Part shown: positions 9,790-17,848 of the stretch, in pieces
Numbering within the stretch: position 1 is the first letter of the stretch
Layout: every line of letters begins with the position of its first letter
NCBI GenBank assembly: GCA_041609895.1
Contig: JBFIPX010000052.1
Coordinates: forward strand, 1 to 18,627
Origin: JAHHLP01 sp041609895
GTDB taxonomy: Bacteria; Bacteroidota; Rhodothermia; Rhodothermales; JABDKH01
Reading direction: 5' to 3'
Length of the DNA stretch: 18,627 nucleotides
Program-made: the position numbers and the translations under genes
The notes under the pieces: generated by a model
What the model was told of the DNA's origin: nothing
What the model saw: the letters and a program-made list of their open reading frames with translations, nothing else
Database searches by the model: none

Positions 9790-11946
9790 ATGCCGGCCCA
9801 CATCATTGTCCTCGCCGCGCTGACCCTGATCGTTCACGGTTTCCGTGCTGCTCCCGCACAAAGCGCCACGGCCGCGCAGGCCAACCAGACTACCCAAACA
9901 AGTCAGACAAATCAGACGAGTCAAACGGTTCAGATAATTCAGACGAGTCAAACGGCTCGGATAATTCAGACAAATCAGACCTCCCAGAGCACCGGAGCAT
10001 CGCAGGCCGAGCTTGCCGACCCGACCTCGGATCCAAAGCCACTTAGCGACCGGCTGGTTGCCTATCACATCGACGCGCGACTCGAGCCCGAAACAAAGAA
10101 AGTCGTCGGCCGGCAGACGCTCGCGTGGACGAACGTCGGGCCGACTCCGGTAACCGAGTTGCAGTTTCATCTCTACCTGAATGGTTTTCGCGACGATATG
10201 TCGACCTACATGAGAGAGAGCGGAGGCCAGTTTCGCGGAATGAGAGGGAGCCCCGAGGCCCGTGGTTCGATAACTGTATCGCGAATGACGCTTGAGGGTA
10301 GGACAACGCGCCCGGCGGATGCATCGGCCCGAGAATACGCCAGGCGTGAACCGAACGGATTTGACCTCACAGATCAGATAGTCTTTATCCAGACGGACGA
10401 CGACAATGTCTTTGATGAAACGGTCTTCTCCGTTCGTCTTCCGCAGCCGGTTCGGCCGCAGGAGACCGCTGTACTCCACTTTGACTTTGAATCGACACTA
10501 CCGCGCGTATTTGCCCGAACCGGGTGGGAAGAGACCGCGTCAGGCAACCTGTTCTTCCTTGTCGGACAGTGGTTCCCGAAGATCGCGGTCTATGAGATTC
10601 CGGGGCAACGTTACGTTCCCGAAGGCGCACCGACCGGGCGCTGGAATGCTCACCAGTTTCATGCAAATAGCGAGTTCTATGCCGACTTCGGCACCTATCA
10701 GGTTCGCCTCGACGTTCCCGCCGAATTCGTGATTGGCGCGACGGGCAATCGCACGTCGGAAGAAACAGACGGCGCCCGAAAGGTCGTCACATTCGAGGCT
10801 GCCGACGTTCACGACTTCGCTTGGACAGCAAGCCCCGACTTCCGCGTTTCAACGCATCGATGGCGTCATGTGTCGGTTGAGGTCTTAATGCTGCCCGAAC
10901 ACCAGCGATATCGAGACCGCGTCGTCGAAGCCGCGATCTCTGCCCTGGAACGAATGGACGCGTGGGTCGGTCCGTATCCCTACCGAACGCTTACTATCGT
11001 GGACGCCCTCGGCGGTGCCGTCGGAATGGAATACCCGACCTTCTTTACCACGTGGATCAGCGGCTACTCACCCTCCTGGGTCAAGATCCCTATTGAACAC
11101 ACAGTGATTCACGAGTTCGTTCACCAATACTTCTATGGGATCCTGGCAAGTAACGAGTTCGAGGAGGCATGGCTTGACGAGGGCTTCACGTCGTACTTCG
11201 ATTCGCGCGTTATGGACGACGCTTACGGACCCGGATCGTCGAGTCGGTTCGCAGGCATCGAGATTGATGTGAGCGACGCGCACCGCCTGGTGTATTCCAA
11301 GGTGGATCCCGGGCGGGGCCGAATTTATGCGGATTCGTGGGAGCAGAGCTCCGGAGTATATGGCAGGACCGCGTATTACAAGTCGGCGGTGGTTCTGTCG
11401 ACGCTCGAAAATCTCCTAGGCGGCGACGCGATGCTTCGCGTCATGCAGACGTACTACGAGCGTTGGAAATTCGGCCACCCAACTACACGCGACTTCATTG
11501 ACATCGTCGAGGAGGTCGCCGGCGAGGACATGACGTGGTTCTTTGATCAGTTCGTCTACGGTTCGGCAGTGGTCGATTACCGCGTCGATCGAATCAGAAA
11601 TGGGACGACAGAAATCAACGACTCAACAGTCGTCTATGAAAGTGAGATTCATTTGGAACGCGTCGGAGATGCCATCTTCCCGCAAACCGTACGTGCATAT
11701 TTCGCTGATGGTTCGAGCAAAGACTTCCAGTGGGACGGAACGGACCGGCGGCATGTCGTACCGGTGACGGGAGCGACAAGGATATCGATGGCCGAGATAG
11801 ACCCGGAAGAACACGTCTGGCTCGACATAGACAGGCTGAACAATCGATTGGCGGTTCGTCCGCGTAACGAGTTTGCTCGTGAGATGCAGCTTTCGGCGAT
11901 CTCCGTACTTCAGCATCTCTTTCATTTATTTACCGCGCTTCTGTGA
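9790..11946 (+). CDS. Secreted M1-family metallopeptidase (aminopeptidase N-like)
   Basis: A 718-residue zinc peptidase. Residues 1-24 form a signal peptide with an APAQ cleavage region, so the protein is exported. Residues about 31-69 are a low-complexity linker rich in Q, T, S and N made of imperfect repeats. The M1 N-terminal beta domain follows, then the catalytic domain. GMEYPT (412-417) is the GAMEN-equivalent substrate-binding loop, HEFVH (441-445) is the HExxH motif and E464 in WLDEGF is the third zinc ligand at the exact 18-residue spacing. The C-terminal part from about 590 is a beta-rich domain, and the protein ends in a short hydrophobic tail. It probably trims peptides in the periplasm or outside the cell. 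No clear Shine-Dalgarno is present; the start is chosen because it begins the signal peptide. Confidence 0.95.
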   Translation: MPAHIIVLAALTLIVHGFRAAPAQSATAAQANQTTQTSQTNQTSQTVQIIQTSQTARIIQTNQTSQSTGASQAELADPTSDPKPLSDRLVAYHIDARLEPETKKVVGRQTLAWTNVGPTPVTELQFHLYLNGFRDDMSTYMRESGGQFRGMRGSPEARGSITVSRMTLEGRTTRPADASAREYARREPNGFDLTDQIVFIQTDDDNVFDETVFSVRLPQPVRPQETAVLHFDFESTLPRVFARTGWEETASGNLFFLVGQWFPKIAVYEIPGQRYVPEGAPTGRWNAHQFHANSEFYADFGTYQVRLDVPAEFVIGATGNRTSEETDGARKVVTFEAADVHDFAWTASPDFRVSTHRWRHVSVEVLMLPEHQRYRDRVVEAAISALERMDAWVGPYPYRTLTIVDALGGAVGMEYPTFFTTWISGYSPSWVKIPIEHTVIHEFVHQYFYGILASNEFEEAWLDEGFTSYFDSRVMDDAYGPGSSSRFAGIEIDVSDAHRLVYSKVDPGRGRIYADSWEQSSGVYGRTAYYKSAVVLSTLENLLGGDAMLRVMQTYYERWKFGHPTTRDFIDIVEEVAGEDMTWFFDQFVYGSAVVDYRVDRIRNGTTEINDSTVVYESEIHLERVGDAIFPQTVRAYFADGSSKDFQWDGTDRRHVVPVTGATRISMAEIDPEEHVWLDIDRLNNRLAVRPRNEFAREMQLSAISVLQHLFHLFTALL
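9904..9980 (+). repeat. 27-base tandem repeat inside the M1 peptidase linker
   Basis: Two adjacent 27-base copies (9913-9939 and 9940-9966) differ at two positions. They are flanked by partial copies CAGACAAATCAGAC at 9904-9917 and 9967-9980. In the peptidase frame the copies encode QTSQTVQII and QTSQTARII. Because 27 is a multiple of three, copy-number change would lengthen or shorten the linker without breaking the gene. Confidence 0.85.
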
Positions 11947-12024
11947 GATCCACGTGCAGGTCGCCGGCTTCCGTCTTCGTCGGAAACGAGCGCCGCTTGT
12001 GGCCGGGAGCAGACTTTTAGTTAC

Positions 12025-12912
12025 ATGGACAACACGCGAATTCTACGGCGGTCCTTTCGCGAAGGCTGGAGAGGTCTTCGAAAACGACCAGGGCTTGCGG
12101 TGCTTCTCTATGCAGTGGTTCTGGTTGCGTCCGTGACACTAACGATTCCACTGTACATCATCCTCGACGGAAGCACATCCTCGACGGGGTTCGGGCCGAA
12201 CCTGGTCGCGCGGTTCGATATGATTTTAATAACGGAAATCATGACGGATACCAGCCCGGCGGTACTCGGTACGGTTGCCATGCTGGCCTGGCTGGCGCCG
12301 GTAGGGTTTATTTGGAAAGTGGCTTCCTCGGTAGGTACGATACACGCGCTGACGCTTGGCGCGATGCGTTCGTTTTGGGACGGGGTTGGCCGCTTTACAG
12401 GACCAGGGCTCCTGTTGTCCATTCTCAATCTCGCGGTCTTCCTGATCTGGATGGTGCTGGTAGTGTTCGTGGCTGCTGCCGCTGCTGCGCTGATGCCTGT
12501 CGGAGCACCAATCGAGATTCCCGTTGCGGTCGCCGTTGGGCTCGTCGTAATCGGCGTTGGACTGATTGGACTGATGCAGGATTTTGCGCGAATCAATCTC
12601 ATCTGCGAGGGCCGCGGTGTGATCGCGGCCTGGCTGGAGGGAATTCGCTATCCGGTGCGTCACCGGGAGGTCTTCGCGCTCTACGGCGTATGGTGGCTAG
12701 CGGCTGGATTGCTGTCGGCGCTGCTAGTGGGCCTGCACGTTTCGTGGGCGTCAACGATCGAGGCCGCATGGTTGCTCTTACTATCCCATCAGGCGCTGCT
12801 CGTCCTTCGTGCTGCAGGAACCGTTGCATGGACCGGTAGTGCCGTCGGCATGCATGAGCAAATTCGATTTCGTGAGGCGCCCTTGATAGCGCTCGATGAC
12901 GCAGCCGCATGA
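12025..12912 (+). CDS. Six-helix integral membrane protein, function unknown
   Basis: I do not recognise this 295-residue protein. The N-terminus is basic (RILRRSFREGWRGLRKRPG), followed by about six hydrophobic helices near 24-47, 79-100, 128-157, 163-184, 216-239 and 243-265. Helix 3 contains an alanine run (AAAAAA near 150-155). The hydrophilic loop at about 186-214 (FARINLICEGRGVIAAWLEG, then RYPVRHRE) reads like the amphipathic connector of polytopic membrane proteins of the glycerophosphoryl/DUF4013 kind, but I cannot assign a family. The C-terminus is short and acidic. It follows the M1 peptidase on the same strand after 78 bases with no terminator visible, so cotranscription is possible. 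The ATG lacks a well-placed Shine-Dalgarno. It converges on the class V PLP enzyme gene 32 bases away. Confidence 0.85.
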   Translation: MDNTRILRRSFREGWRGLRKRPGLAVLLYAVVLVASVTLTIPLYIILDGSTSSTGFGPNLVARFDMILITEIMTDTSPAVLGTVAMLAWLAPVGFIWKVASSVGTIHALTLGAMRSFWDGVGRFTGPGLLLSILNLAVFLIWMVLVVFVAAAAAALMPVGAPIEIPVAVAVGLVVIGVGLIGLMQDFARINLICEGRGVIAAWLEGIRYPVRHREVFALYGVWWLAAGLLSALLVGLHVSWASTIEAAWLLLLSHQALLVLRAAGTVAWTGSAVGMHEQIRFREAPLIALDDAAA

Positions 12913-12944
12913 GACCAGCGACCGATGTCAATATCCGCTCCGGT

Positions 12945-14444
12945 CTACGAATATAGAGCCGGCTGTAATTCGGGAAGTACGAAGCCCTCGACAACCACGT
13001 CGCGGGAACTTGCGTTAGACCCGTTGATGTGGGTGTATTCATTAGTTTGGCTATCGTAACGGTAGTCGCGACCCCATGAATCCGCGTTGCGGGCAACCTG
13101 CGCGATAGCATCAAGGACGAAGTCCAACTGCTCGTCGGTCATCGTCGGATGGACGGACAATCGCACCCATCCCGGCTTCTCCGAAAGGTCACCGTGATCA
13201 ATCTTGTCCGTTATGCGATGGGAATGCTGCCAATCGACGTGCAGCAGGTAGTGCCCGTACGTTCCCGCGCACGAGCAGCCGCCCCGAACTTGAATGCCAA
13301 ACCGATCATTGAGCAGCTGCACCACGAGATTGTAATGGACATTCTCGATGTAGAATGAGATCACGCCAATTCGATCTGCTTCGTTGTCGGCAAGGATGAC
13401 AAGGCCGGGCACTTGACGCAGAGCCGAAAGTGCTCGGGGTAGAAGCTCGTGCTCTCGCGCCTCAATGTTCTCTACACCCATTTGCTCCTTTAGCCGGATC
13501 GCGAGTGCAGCCCGAATCGTCTGGAGAAATGCCGGCGTACCGCCATCCTCGCGCGCCTCCACGTCCTGAACAAAGCGGTGCTCTCCCCACGGGTTCGTCC
13601 AGTCGACGGTGCCACCACCCGGCGAATCAGGTACCGCGTTGTGATACATTCTTCCATCAAAGACAAGCACTCCGGCTGATCCGGGACCACCCAGAAACTT
13701 GTGTGGCGAGAAGAAGATCGCATCGAGCTTTTGTGCCGGATCTTCAGGATGCATGTCGATATCGACGTAGGGTGCGGTTGCCGCAAAATCCACGAAACAA
13801 AGGCCGGCGAATTCGTGCATGATGGCAGCGAGCTCGTGATAGGCCGGGATGATGCCGGTTACGTTAGAGCCGGCCGTAAACGCGCCGATCTTGTACGGCC
13901 TGTCTGCGTGAGCCAGAAGTTGCTTTCGCAGATTTTCCGGCTTTACGAGACCGTCGTCGCCAGGCGGGACCACCACAACATCCGCGATTGTTTCTATCCA
14001 CGACGTCTGATTCGAGTGGTGCTCCATGTGCGTGATGAAGACCACCGGGCGCTCTTCCTCCGGAATGTCGACGTACTTTCGAAGTCGATCCGGTACCCGA
14101 AGTCCCAGGATTCGCTGAAACTTGTTTACCACCCGGGTCATTCCCGACCCCGCGGTCACCAGCACGTCGTCTTCCGAAGCATTTACGTGCTCCTTTATGA
14201 TGCGGCGAGCCTCGTGGTAGGCCCTGGTCATGGCACGACCCGTTTCGCTCGACTCGGAATGCGTGTTCCCGACAAGCGGTCCAAACTTCTCAGATACAAT
14301 CCTCTCGATCGGCCGGTATAGGCGGCCGGAAGCGATCCAGTCCGCGTATTGTATCGTCCGAGTTCCAAAAGGAGTCACGAAGGAAGCGTCGTGACCAATC
14401 GTGTTGAGCCGGAAAGGCTCAAAATGGTTTTCGAGGGCGGTCAT
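12945..14444 (-). CDS. Class V aminotransferase-fold PLP enzyme, cysteine desulfurase-like
   Basis: A 499-residue fold-type I PLP enzyme of the class V (SufS/NifS/isopenicillin N epimerase) group. Visible sites are HMEHHSN (139-145, matching the EHHAN cofactor-stacking block of SufS), D219 in FVDFAA for the pyridine nitrogen, K249 in SPHKFLGGPG as the PLP lysine, and RGGCSCAG (387-394). The last motif aligns with the RxGxxCA loop of SufS-type desulfurases, so C392 falls at the catalytic cysteine and C390 is an extra one. It is about 90 residues longer than SufS, with extra segments near 115-135 and at the C-terminus. It is the last gene of the DUF3109-rpoN operon, nine bases after rpoN. The substrate is not known: desulfurase, lyase or epimerase are all possible. 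Confidence 0.92.
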   Translation of the reverse strand: MTALENHFEPFRLNTIGHDASFVTPFGTRTIQYADWIASGRLYRPIERIVSEKFGPLVGNTHSESSETGRAMTRAYHEARRIIKEHVNASEDDVLVTAGSGMTRVVNKFQRILGLRVPDRLRKYVDIPEEERPVVFITHMEHHSNQTSWIETIADVVVVPPGDDGLVKPENLRKQLLAHADRPYKIGAFTAGSNVTGIIPAYHELAAIMHEFAGLCFVDFAATAPYVDIDMHPEDPAQKLDAIFFSPHKFLGGPGSAGVLVFDGRMYHNAVPDSPGGGTVDWTNPWGEHRFVQDVEAREDGGTPAFLQTIRAALAIRLKEQMGVENIEAREHELLPRALSALRQVPGLVILADNEADRIGVISFYIENVHYNLVVQLLNDRFGIQVRGGCSCAGTYGHYLLHVDWQHSHRITDKIDHGDLSEKPGWVRLSVHPTMTDEQLDFVLDAIAQVARNADSWGRDYRYDSQTNEYTHINGSNASSRDVVVEGFVLPELQPALYS

Positions 14445-14453
14445 ATGATCCGC

Positions 14454-15959
14454 TTACGTGAGGATAATCTCTTTTCGAAGTCGAGCTACGGGGATGCCGA
14501 GTTGTTCGCGATACTTCGTTACGGTACGGCGCGCGATGTTGAACCCTTTCTTGTCGAGCATGTCTGCGATCTTCTGATCGGACAACGGCTTCTTCTTGTC
14601 TTCCTCCGCAATGATGCTCTCAATGATCGCCTTGACTTCCTTGTTTGACACCTCTTCGCCACTGTCCGTGCTGAGTCCCTCGGAGAAGAAATACTTGAGC
14701 TCGTAGACGCCGAACTCGGTCTGCACGTACTTGCCGTTGACGACACGGCTTACCGTCGAAATGTCCATCTCGATCATCTCTGCGATGTCCTTGAGGATCA
14801 TCGGCTTGAGGTTTCCCTCGCCGAACTTGAAGAAGTCCTCCTGTATCTCGACAATGGAGTGCATGACTTTGAGCATCGTGTTGCGGCGCTGGTTGATCGA
14901 GTTGATGAACCAACGGGCCGATTCGAGCTTGTTGCGGAGAAAGGTCTTGGTCTCTCCGTCGATATCGCTCTTGCTTGCTCCGCGCTTCTTCTCAGCCGAG
15001 AGCTTTTCGAGCATGCTCTGATATCCCCTCGAGATCCGCAGCTCCGGGGCGTTGCCGCTGTTAAGCATGATGATCACCTCACCATCCACATACCGGACCG
15101 TGAAGTCTGGCGTGATATAATTCTGAGCGGCCGTGAACTCGCCTTCGCCGGGCTTTGGGTTGAGTCGCTGTACCAGGTCGAAGGCTTGTTTGAGCTCTTC
15201 ATCAGACACGTGGATCTTGCGCTTGATGGCACTGAAGTGCTTCATCGTGAAGTCCTTGTATGCCTCTTCCAGCATTCGGATTGCAGCGTCTCTTCCGTCC
15301 ACGAATTCGGGTGTGGCACGTAACTGAACCAGCAGACACTCCTGCAGGTCTCTGGATGCGATACCGACCGGCTCAAGCGTCTGGATCAGTTTCAACACCT
15401 CTTCGACGTCCGACTCTTCGACCACGATGCCGTAGTTGAAGACGATATCGTCTATGATCGACTCCAGTGAGCGGCGCAGATAACCGTCCTCGTCGATCGA
15501 ACCGATGATCTGTTCGGCGATCAGTTCGTCAGCCTCATTAAGGTCAAGAAAAGGAATCTGGTTTTTCAGATGCTCGCTCATCGATGTTCGCGCGGGCATT
15601 GGAAGCTCGCGGTCATCGTCCTCATCGTTCGAGTCGACCTGCGCCTTGTATCCGTAAAGGTCGTCGCTGCTGTTGAGAAAGTCCTCCCAGTTGTACTCTT
15701 CCTCCTCGTCTATTTCGCCGGCTTCCTCCTCGTCGCCCGAAAGTTCGGCTTCGTCGTACGTGTCGTCGTCGGTCGACTCTTCCTCACCCACTTCCATTTC
15801 TTCGTCTTCTTCTCCCTCCTCGAGCAGAGGATTCATTTCCAGCTCCGCTTTGATCCGCTGTTCGAGAGCAAGGGTGGGAAGCTGGAGTAGCTTGATGTAC
15901 TGGATCTGCTGCGGCGATAGTTTCTGCTGCAGCGATTGACGTTGCTGGAGATTTAGCAT
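14454..15959 (-). CDS. rpoN: RNA polymerase sigma-54 factor
   Basis: A 501-residue sigma-54. Region I is the glutamine/leucine-rich N-terminus (QQRQSLQQKLSPQQIQYIKL) that contacts enhancer-binding proteins. Region II is unusually acidic: 27 of residues 47-88 are D or E. Core-binding and HTH regions follow (DEDGYLRRSL, LEPVGIASRDLQECL, LNPKPG, FFKFGEGNLKPMILKDIAEM, IEMDISTVSRVVNGKYVQT). The RpoN box ARRTVTKYRE at 476-485, which binds the -24 element, is intact. It needs an AAA+ activator; none lies in this window. It sits between DUF3109 (13-base gap) and the class V PLP enzyme (9-base gap). A GAG about 11 bases before the ATG is a modest RBS. Confidence 0.98.
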   Translation of the reverse strand: MLNLQQRQSLQQKLSPQQIQYIKLLQLPTLALEQRIKAELEMNPLLEEGEEDEEMEVGEEESTDDDTYDEAELSGDEEEAGEIDEEEEYNWEDFLNSSDDLYGYKAQVDSNDEDDDRELPMPARTSMSEHLKNQIPFLDLNEADELIAEQIIGSIDEDGYLRRSLESIIDDIVFNYGIVVEESDVEEVLKLIQTLEPVGIASRDLQECLLVQLRATPEFVDGRDAAIRMLEEAYKDFTMKHFSAIKRKIHVSDEELKQAFDLVQRLNPKPGEGEFTAAQNYITPDFTVRYVDGEVIIMLNSGNAPELRISRGYQSMLEKLSAEKKRGASKSDIDGETKTFLRNKLESARWFINSINQRRNTMLKVMHSIVEIQEDFFKFGEGNLKPMILKDIAEMIEMDISTVSRVVNGKYVQTEFGVYELKYFFSEGLSTDSGEEVSNKEVKAIIESIIAEEDKKKPLSDQKIADMLDKKGFNIARRTVTKYREQLGIPVARLRKEIILT

Positions 15960-15972
15960 TGGGTACTGCTCA

Positions 15973-16551
15973 TTAGCTTGCTAACGCGACTCGCCTGTCG
16001 TGGCACGCCTGGGTGAAACGTTGGTACCATTCCTCACCGTACTTGCGGATAAGCGGATCCTCGAGATTGTCCGCGAGCGAAATCCCCTTTCGTCTCCCGT
16101 CTGCCCTTCCGGGATCGCAGTGGGAGACGCACTCATAATTGAGCACTTCGTAGGTGCCGTAGTGCTCGGCTCTCACCGGGAAGAGCTCACAGGAAATCGG
16201 CTTCTTGAAGGTAGATCTTCCATCAACATACGCTTTCTGAAGAGCACATTGCGCGACGGGGCCGGCGTAGGTAACGAACACGCACTCCTTGCCACCGACG
16301 CAGCGTGTGGCCAATCCTCCTTTGCGCGTCTCTTCCCACGGACCGTCGCGGTCTATGATCTTCAGCGCTTCTGGGCGAAGGTACTTGCGGGCGGCCGGCA
16401 CGGCAGCCTCGAGCGCTGAAAGCTCATCGGCTTCCAGCGGGGCTCCTGAATCTCCATGCACACAGCACGCCCCTAAACAGGCATCCAGCTTACACGAAAA
16501 ACGCTCGTCGACGAGGTCGTCTGAAACGAGAATATGATCTACCACAAACAT
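15973..16551 (-). CDS. DUF3109 cysteine-rich protein (YkgJ-related)
   Basis: A 192-residue protein of the DUF3109 family, related to the YkgJ/UPF0153 putative zinc- or iron-chelating proteins. Eleven cysteines are present. They include the N-terminal block SCKLDACLGACCVHGDSGAP (C20, C25, C29, C30), then RCVGGKEC (C84, C90), C102, C121 in SCELFPVR, YECVSHCDPGR (C141, C145) and C183. This spacing is the family's conserved metal-site pattern; the metal has not been inferred from sequence. No signal peptide or membrane segment is seen, so it is cytosolic. The ATG (complement of 16549-16551) has AAGG four bases upstream. It is the first gene of the operon with rpoN and the class V PLP enzyme, and diverges from ruvB. 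The role is unknown; a metal- or Fe-S-related function is inference. Confidence 0.92.
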   Translation of the reverse strand: MFVVDHILVSDDLVDERFSCKLDACLGACCVHGDSGAPLEADELSALEAAVPAARKYLRPEALKIIDRDGPWEETRKGGLATRCVGGKECVFVTYAGPVAQCALQKAYVDGRSTFKKPISCELFPVRAEHYGTYEVLNYECVSHCDPGRADGRRKGISLADNLEDPLIRKYGEEWYQRFTQACHDRRVALAS

Positions 16552-16710
16552 AATGCCTTAAACGTAGAGCCCGCCCACAGGTTTGTCAACAAGGTGAAGA
16601 TTCTCGATCATTAGTCTGGGACAGGGGCTGTGTGGGGATCATGGAGATGCCGACACGATGCGGACCGCCGCCCCTTCGGATGGCGATGGGATTCATCAGT
16701 CAATATCGAC

Positions 16711-16727
16711 ACCGGTGGATGACCGGT
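16711..16727. other. Paired ACCGGT sites in the DUF3109/ruvB divergent spacer
   Basis: Two perfect ACCGGT hexamers, each self-complementary, start 11 bases apart (16711 and 16722). Together they can also fold as CCGGT-GGATG-ACCGG. The position between divergent operons and the one-helical-turn spacing would suit an operator, but the hexamer occurs several times in coding DNA of this window, so the evidence is thin. Otherwise the 232-base spacer (16552-16783) shows no RNA gene or small ORF that I can support. Confidence 0.2.
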
Positions 16728-16783
16728 TAAGCGATGATTAGTCCCGCCGCCCTTATCTTTAGCAGCCCACACCTTTCCCGAAA

Positions 16784-17848
16784 TTGGCTTCGACCAACGA
16801 CGACAGGATGATCACTGAAGGCCACCGTCCGGATTATCTCGAAGCCTCTTCCCCTGGAAAGGACGATGCCTTTGAAAGGTCCTTGCGCCCGGCAACTCTC
16901 GCAGACTTTGTCGGGCAGCAGCAGATCAAGGACAATCTGCGCGTTTTTGTAACGGCCGCAAAGAGACGAGGCGAACCACTTGACCACGTTCTGCTCTCCG
17001 GACCGCCGGGATTGGGTAAGACGACGCTCGCGCACATCATTGCTGGAGAAATGGGTGCAGGCATCAAGTCTACTAGCGGACCCGTGCTCGATAAACCGGC
17101 TAGCATTGCCGGCATCCTGACCAATCTGGTCGAGGGAGACGTTCTGTTCATCGACGAGATACATCGCCTCAGCCCGATCGTGGAGGAGTACCTGTACGCA
17201 GCGATGGAGGACTACCATATCGACATCGTGATCGATTCAGGTCCCAACGCGCGAAGCATAAAGATCAGTCTGCCGCCGTTTACGCTTGTTGGGGCGACAA
17301 CGAGGAAAGGACTGCTGACGGCTCCGCTTCGTGCGCGCTTCGGAATCGACTTTCGGTACGACTACTACACGGCCGACCTTTTGCAGCTCATCGTGCTTCG
17401 TTCGGCAGCCATCCTTGACGTCCCGATCACTGAAGACGGAGCAATGGAGATCGCGCGGCGTAGCCGCGGCACTCCCAGGATTGCGAACCGGTTGCTAAGG
17501 CGAACCCGTGATTTCGCAGAGGTAGATGGGGATGGTTCCATTTCTGCCGAAGTAGCCGATCAGGCCTTGAACGCCCTTAACGTGGACGAAAGCGGGCTCG
17601 ACGAAATGGACACCCGGATCCTGCGGGCACTCATCGAAAAGTACGGGGGTGGGCCGGCCGGTTTGACAACGATTGCGGTGGCCGTTGGCGAGGAGTCGGG
17701 AACGATCGAGGAGGTCTACGAACCATTTCTGATTCAAGAGGGATTTCTTCAGCGGACGCCCCGCGGTCGAGTCGCGACACCAAAGACGTACGATCACCTC
17801 GGTATTGCCAGGCCGCCGGATCCACGAAGCCTGTTCGCGGATCTCTAA
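16784..17848 (+). CDS. ruvB: Holliday junction branch migration helicase RuvB
   Basis: A 354-residue AAA+ motor that, as a hexamer with RuvA, drives branch migration of Holliday junctions. Walker A GPPGLGKTT is at 73-81, Walker B LFIDEIHRL at 121-129 (D124, E125), the sensor 1 region at VGATTRKG, and the arginine-finger segment TAPLRARFGIDFRYD follows. The C-terminal winged helix ends with the family-typical FLQRTPRGRVATP. The TTG start at 16784 is preferred over the ATG at 16808 because it keeps the DDRMITEG stretch, which matches the DRLI near the N-terminus of the E. coli protein. Neither start has a good Shine-Dalgarno. ruvA and ruvC are not in the window, so the gene is separate from the ruvC-ruvA-ruvB cluster of enterics. 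Confidence 0.97.
   Translation: MASTNDDRMITEGHRPDYLEASSPGKDDAFERSLRPATLADFVGQQQIKDNLRVFVTAAKRRGEPLDHVLLSGPPGLGKTTLAHIIAGEMGAGIKSTSGPVLDKPASIAGILTNLVEGDVLFIDEIHRLSPIVEEYLYAAMEDYHIDIVIDSGPNARSIKISLPPFTLVGATTRKGLLTAPLRARFGIDFRYDYYTADLLQLIVLRSAAILDVPITEDGAMEIARRSRGTPRIANRLLRRTRDFAEVDGDGSISAEVADQALNALNVDESGLDEMDTRILRALIEKYGGGPAGLTTIAVAVGEESGTIEEVYEPFLIQEGFLQRTPRGRVATPKTYDHLGIARPPDPRSLFADL

Noticed and set aside
9630..10046. Plus-strand frame with SD-rich repeats ahead of and inside the M1 peptidase
   Set aside because: It is the alternative frame of the 27-base repeat; it lacks conserved sequence on either side. Kept only as a remark on repeat origin.
11968..11984. TTCCG-TCTTCGT-CGGAA hairpin between the M1 peptidase and the membrane protein
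   Set aside because: Five pairs without a T-run; not a convincing terminator.
16561..16589. TTGACA-17-TACGTT promoter-like match on the minus strand before the DUF3109 gene
   Set aside because: The -10 ends about nine bases before the ATG, so the start site would fall inside or after the AAGG ribosome binding site.
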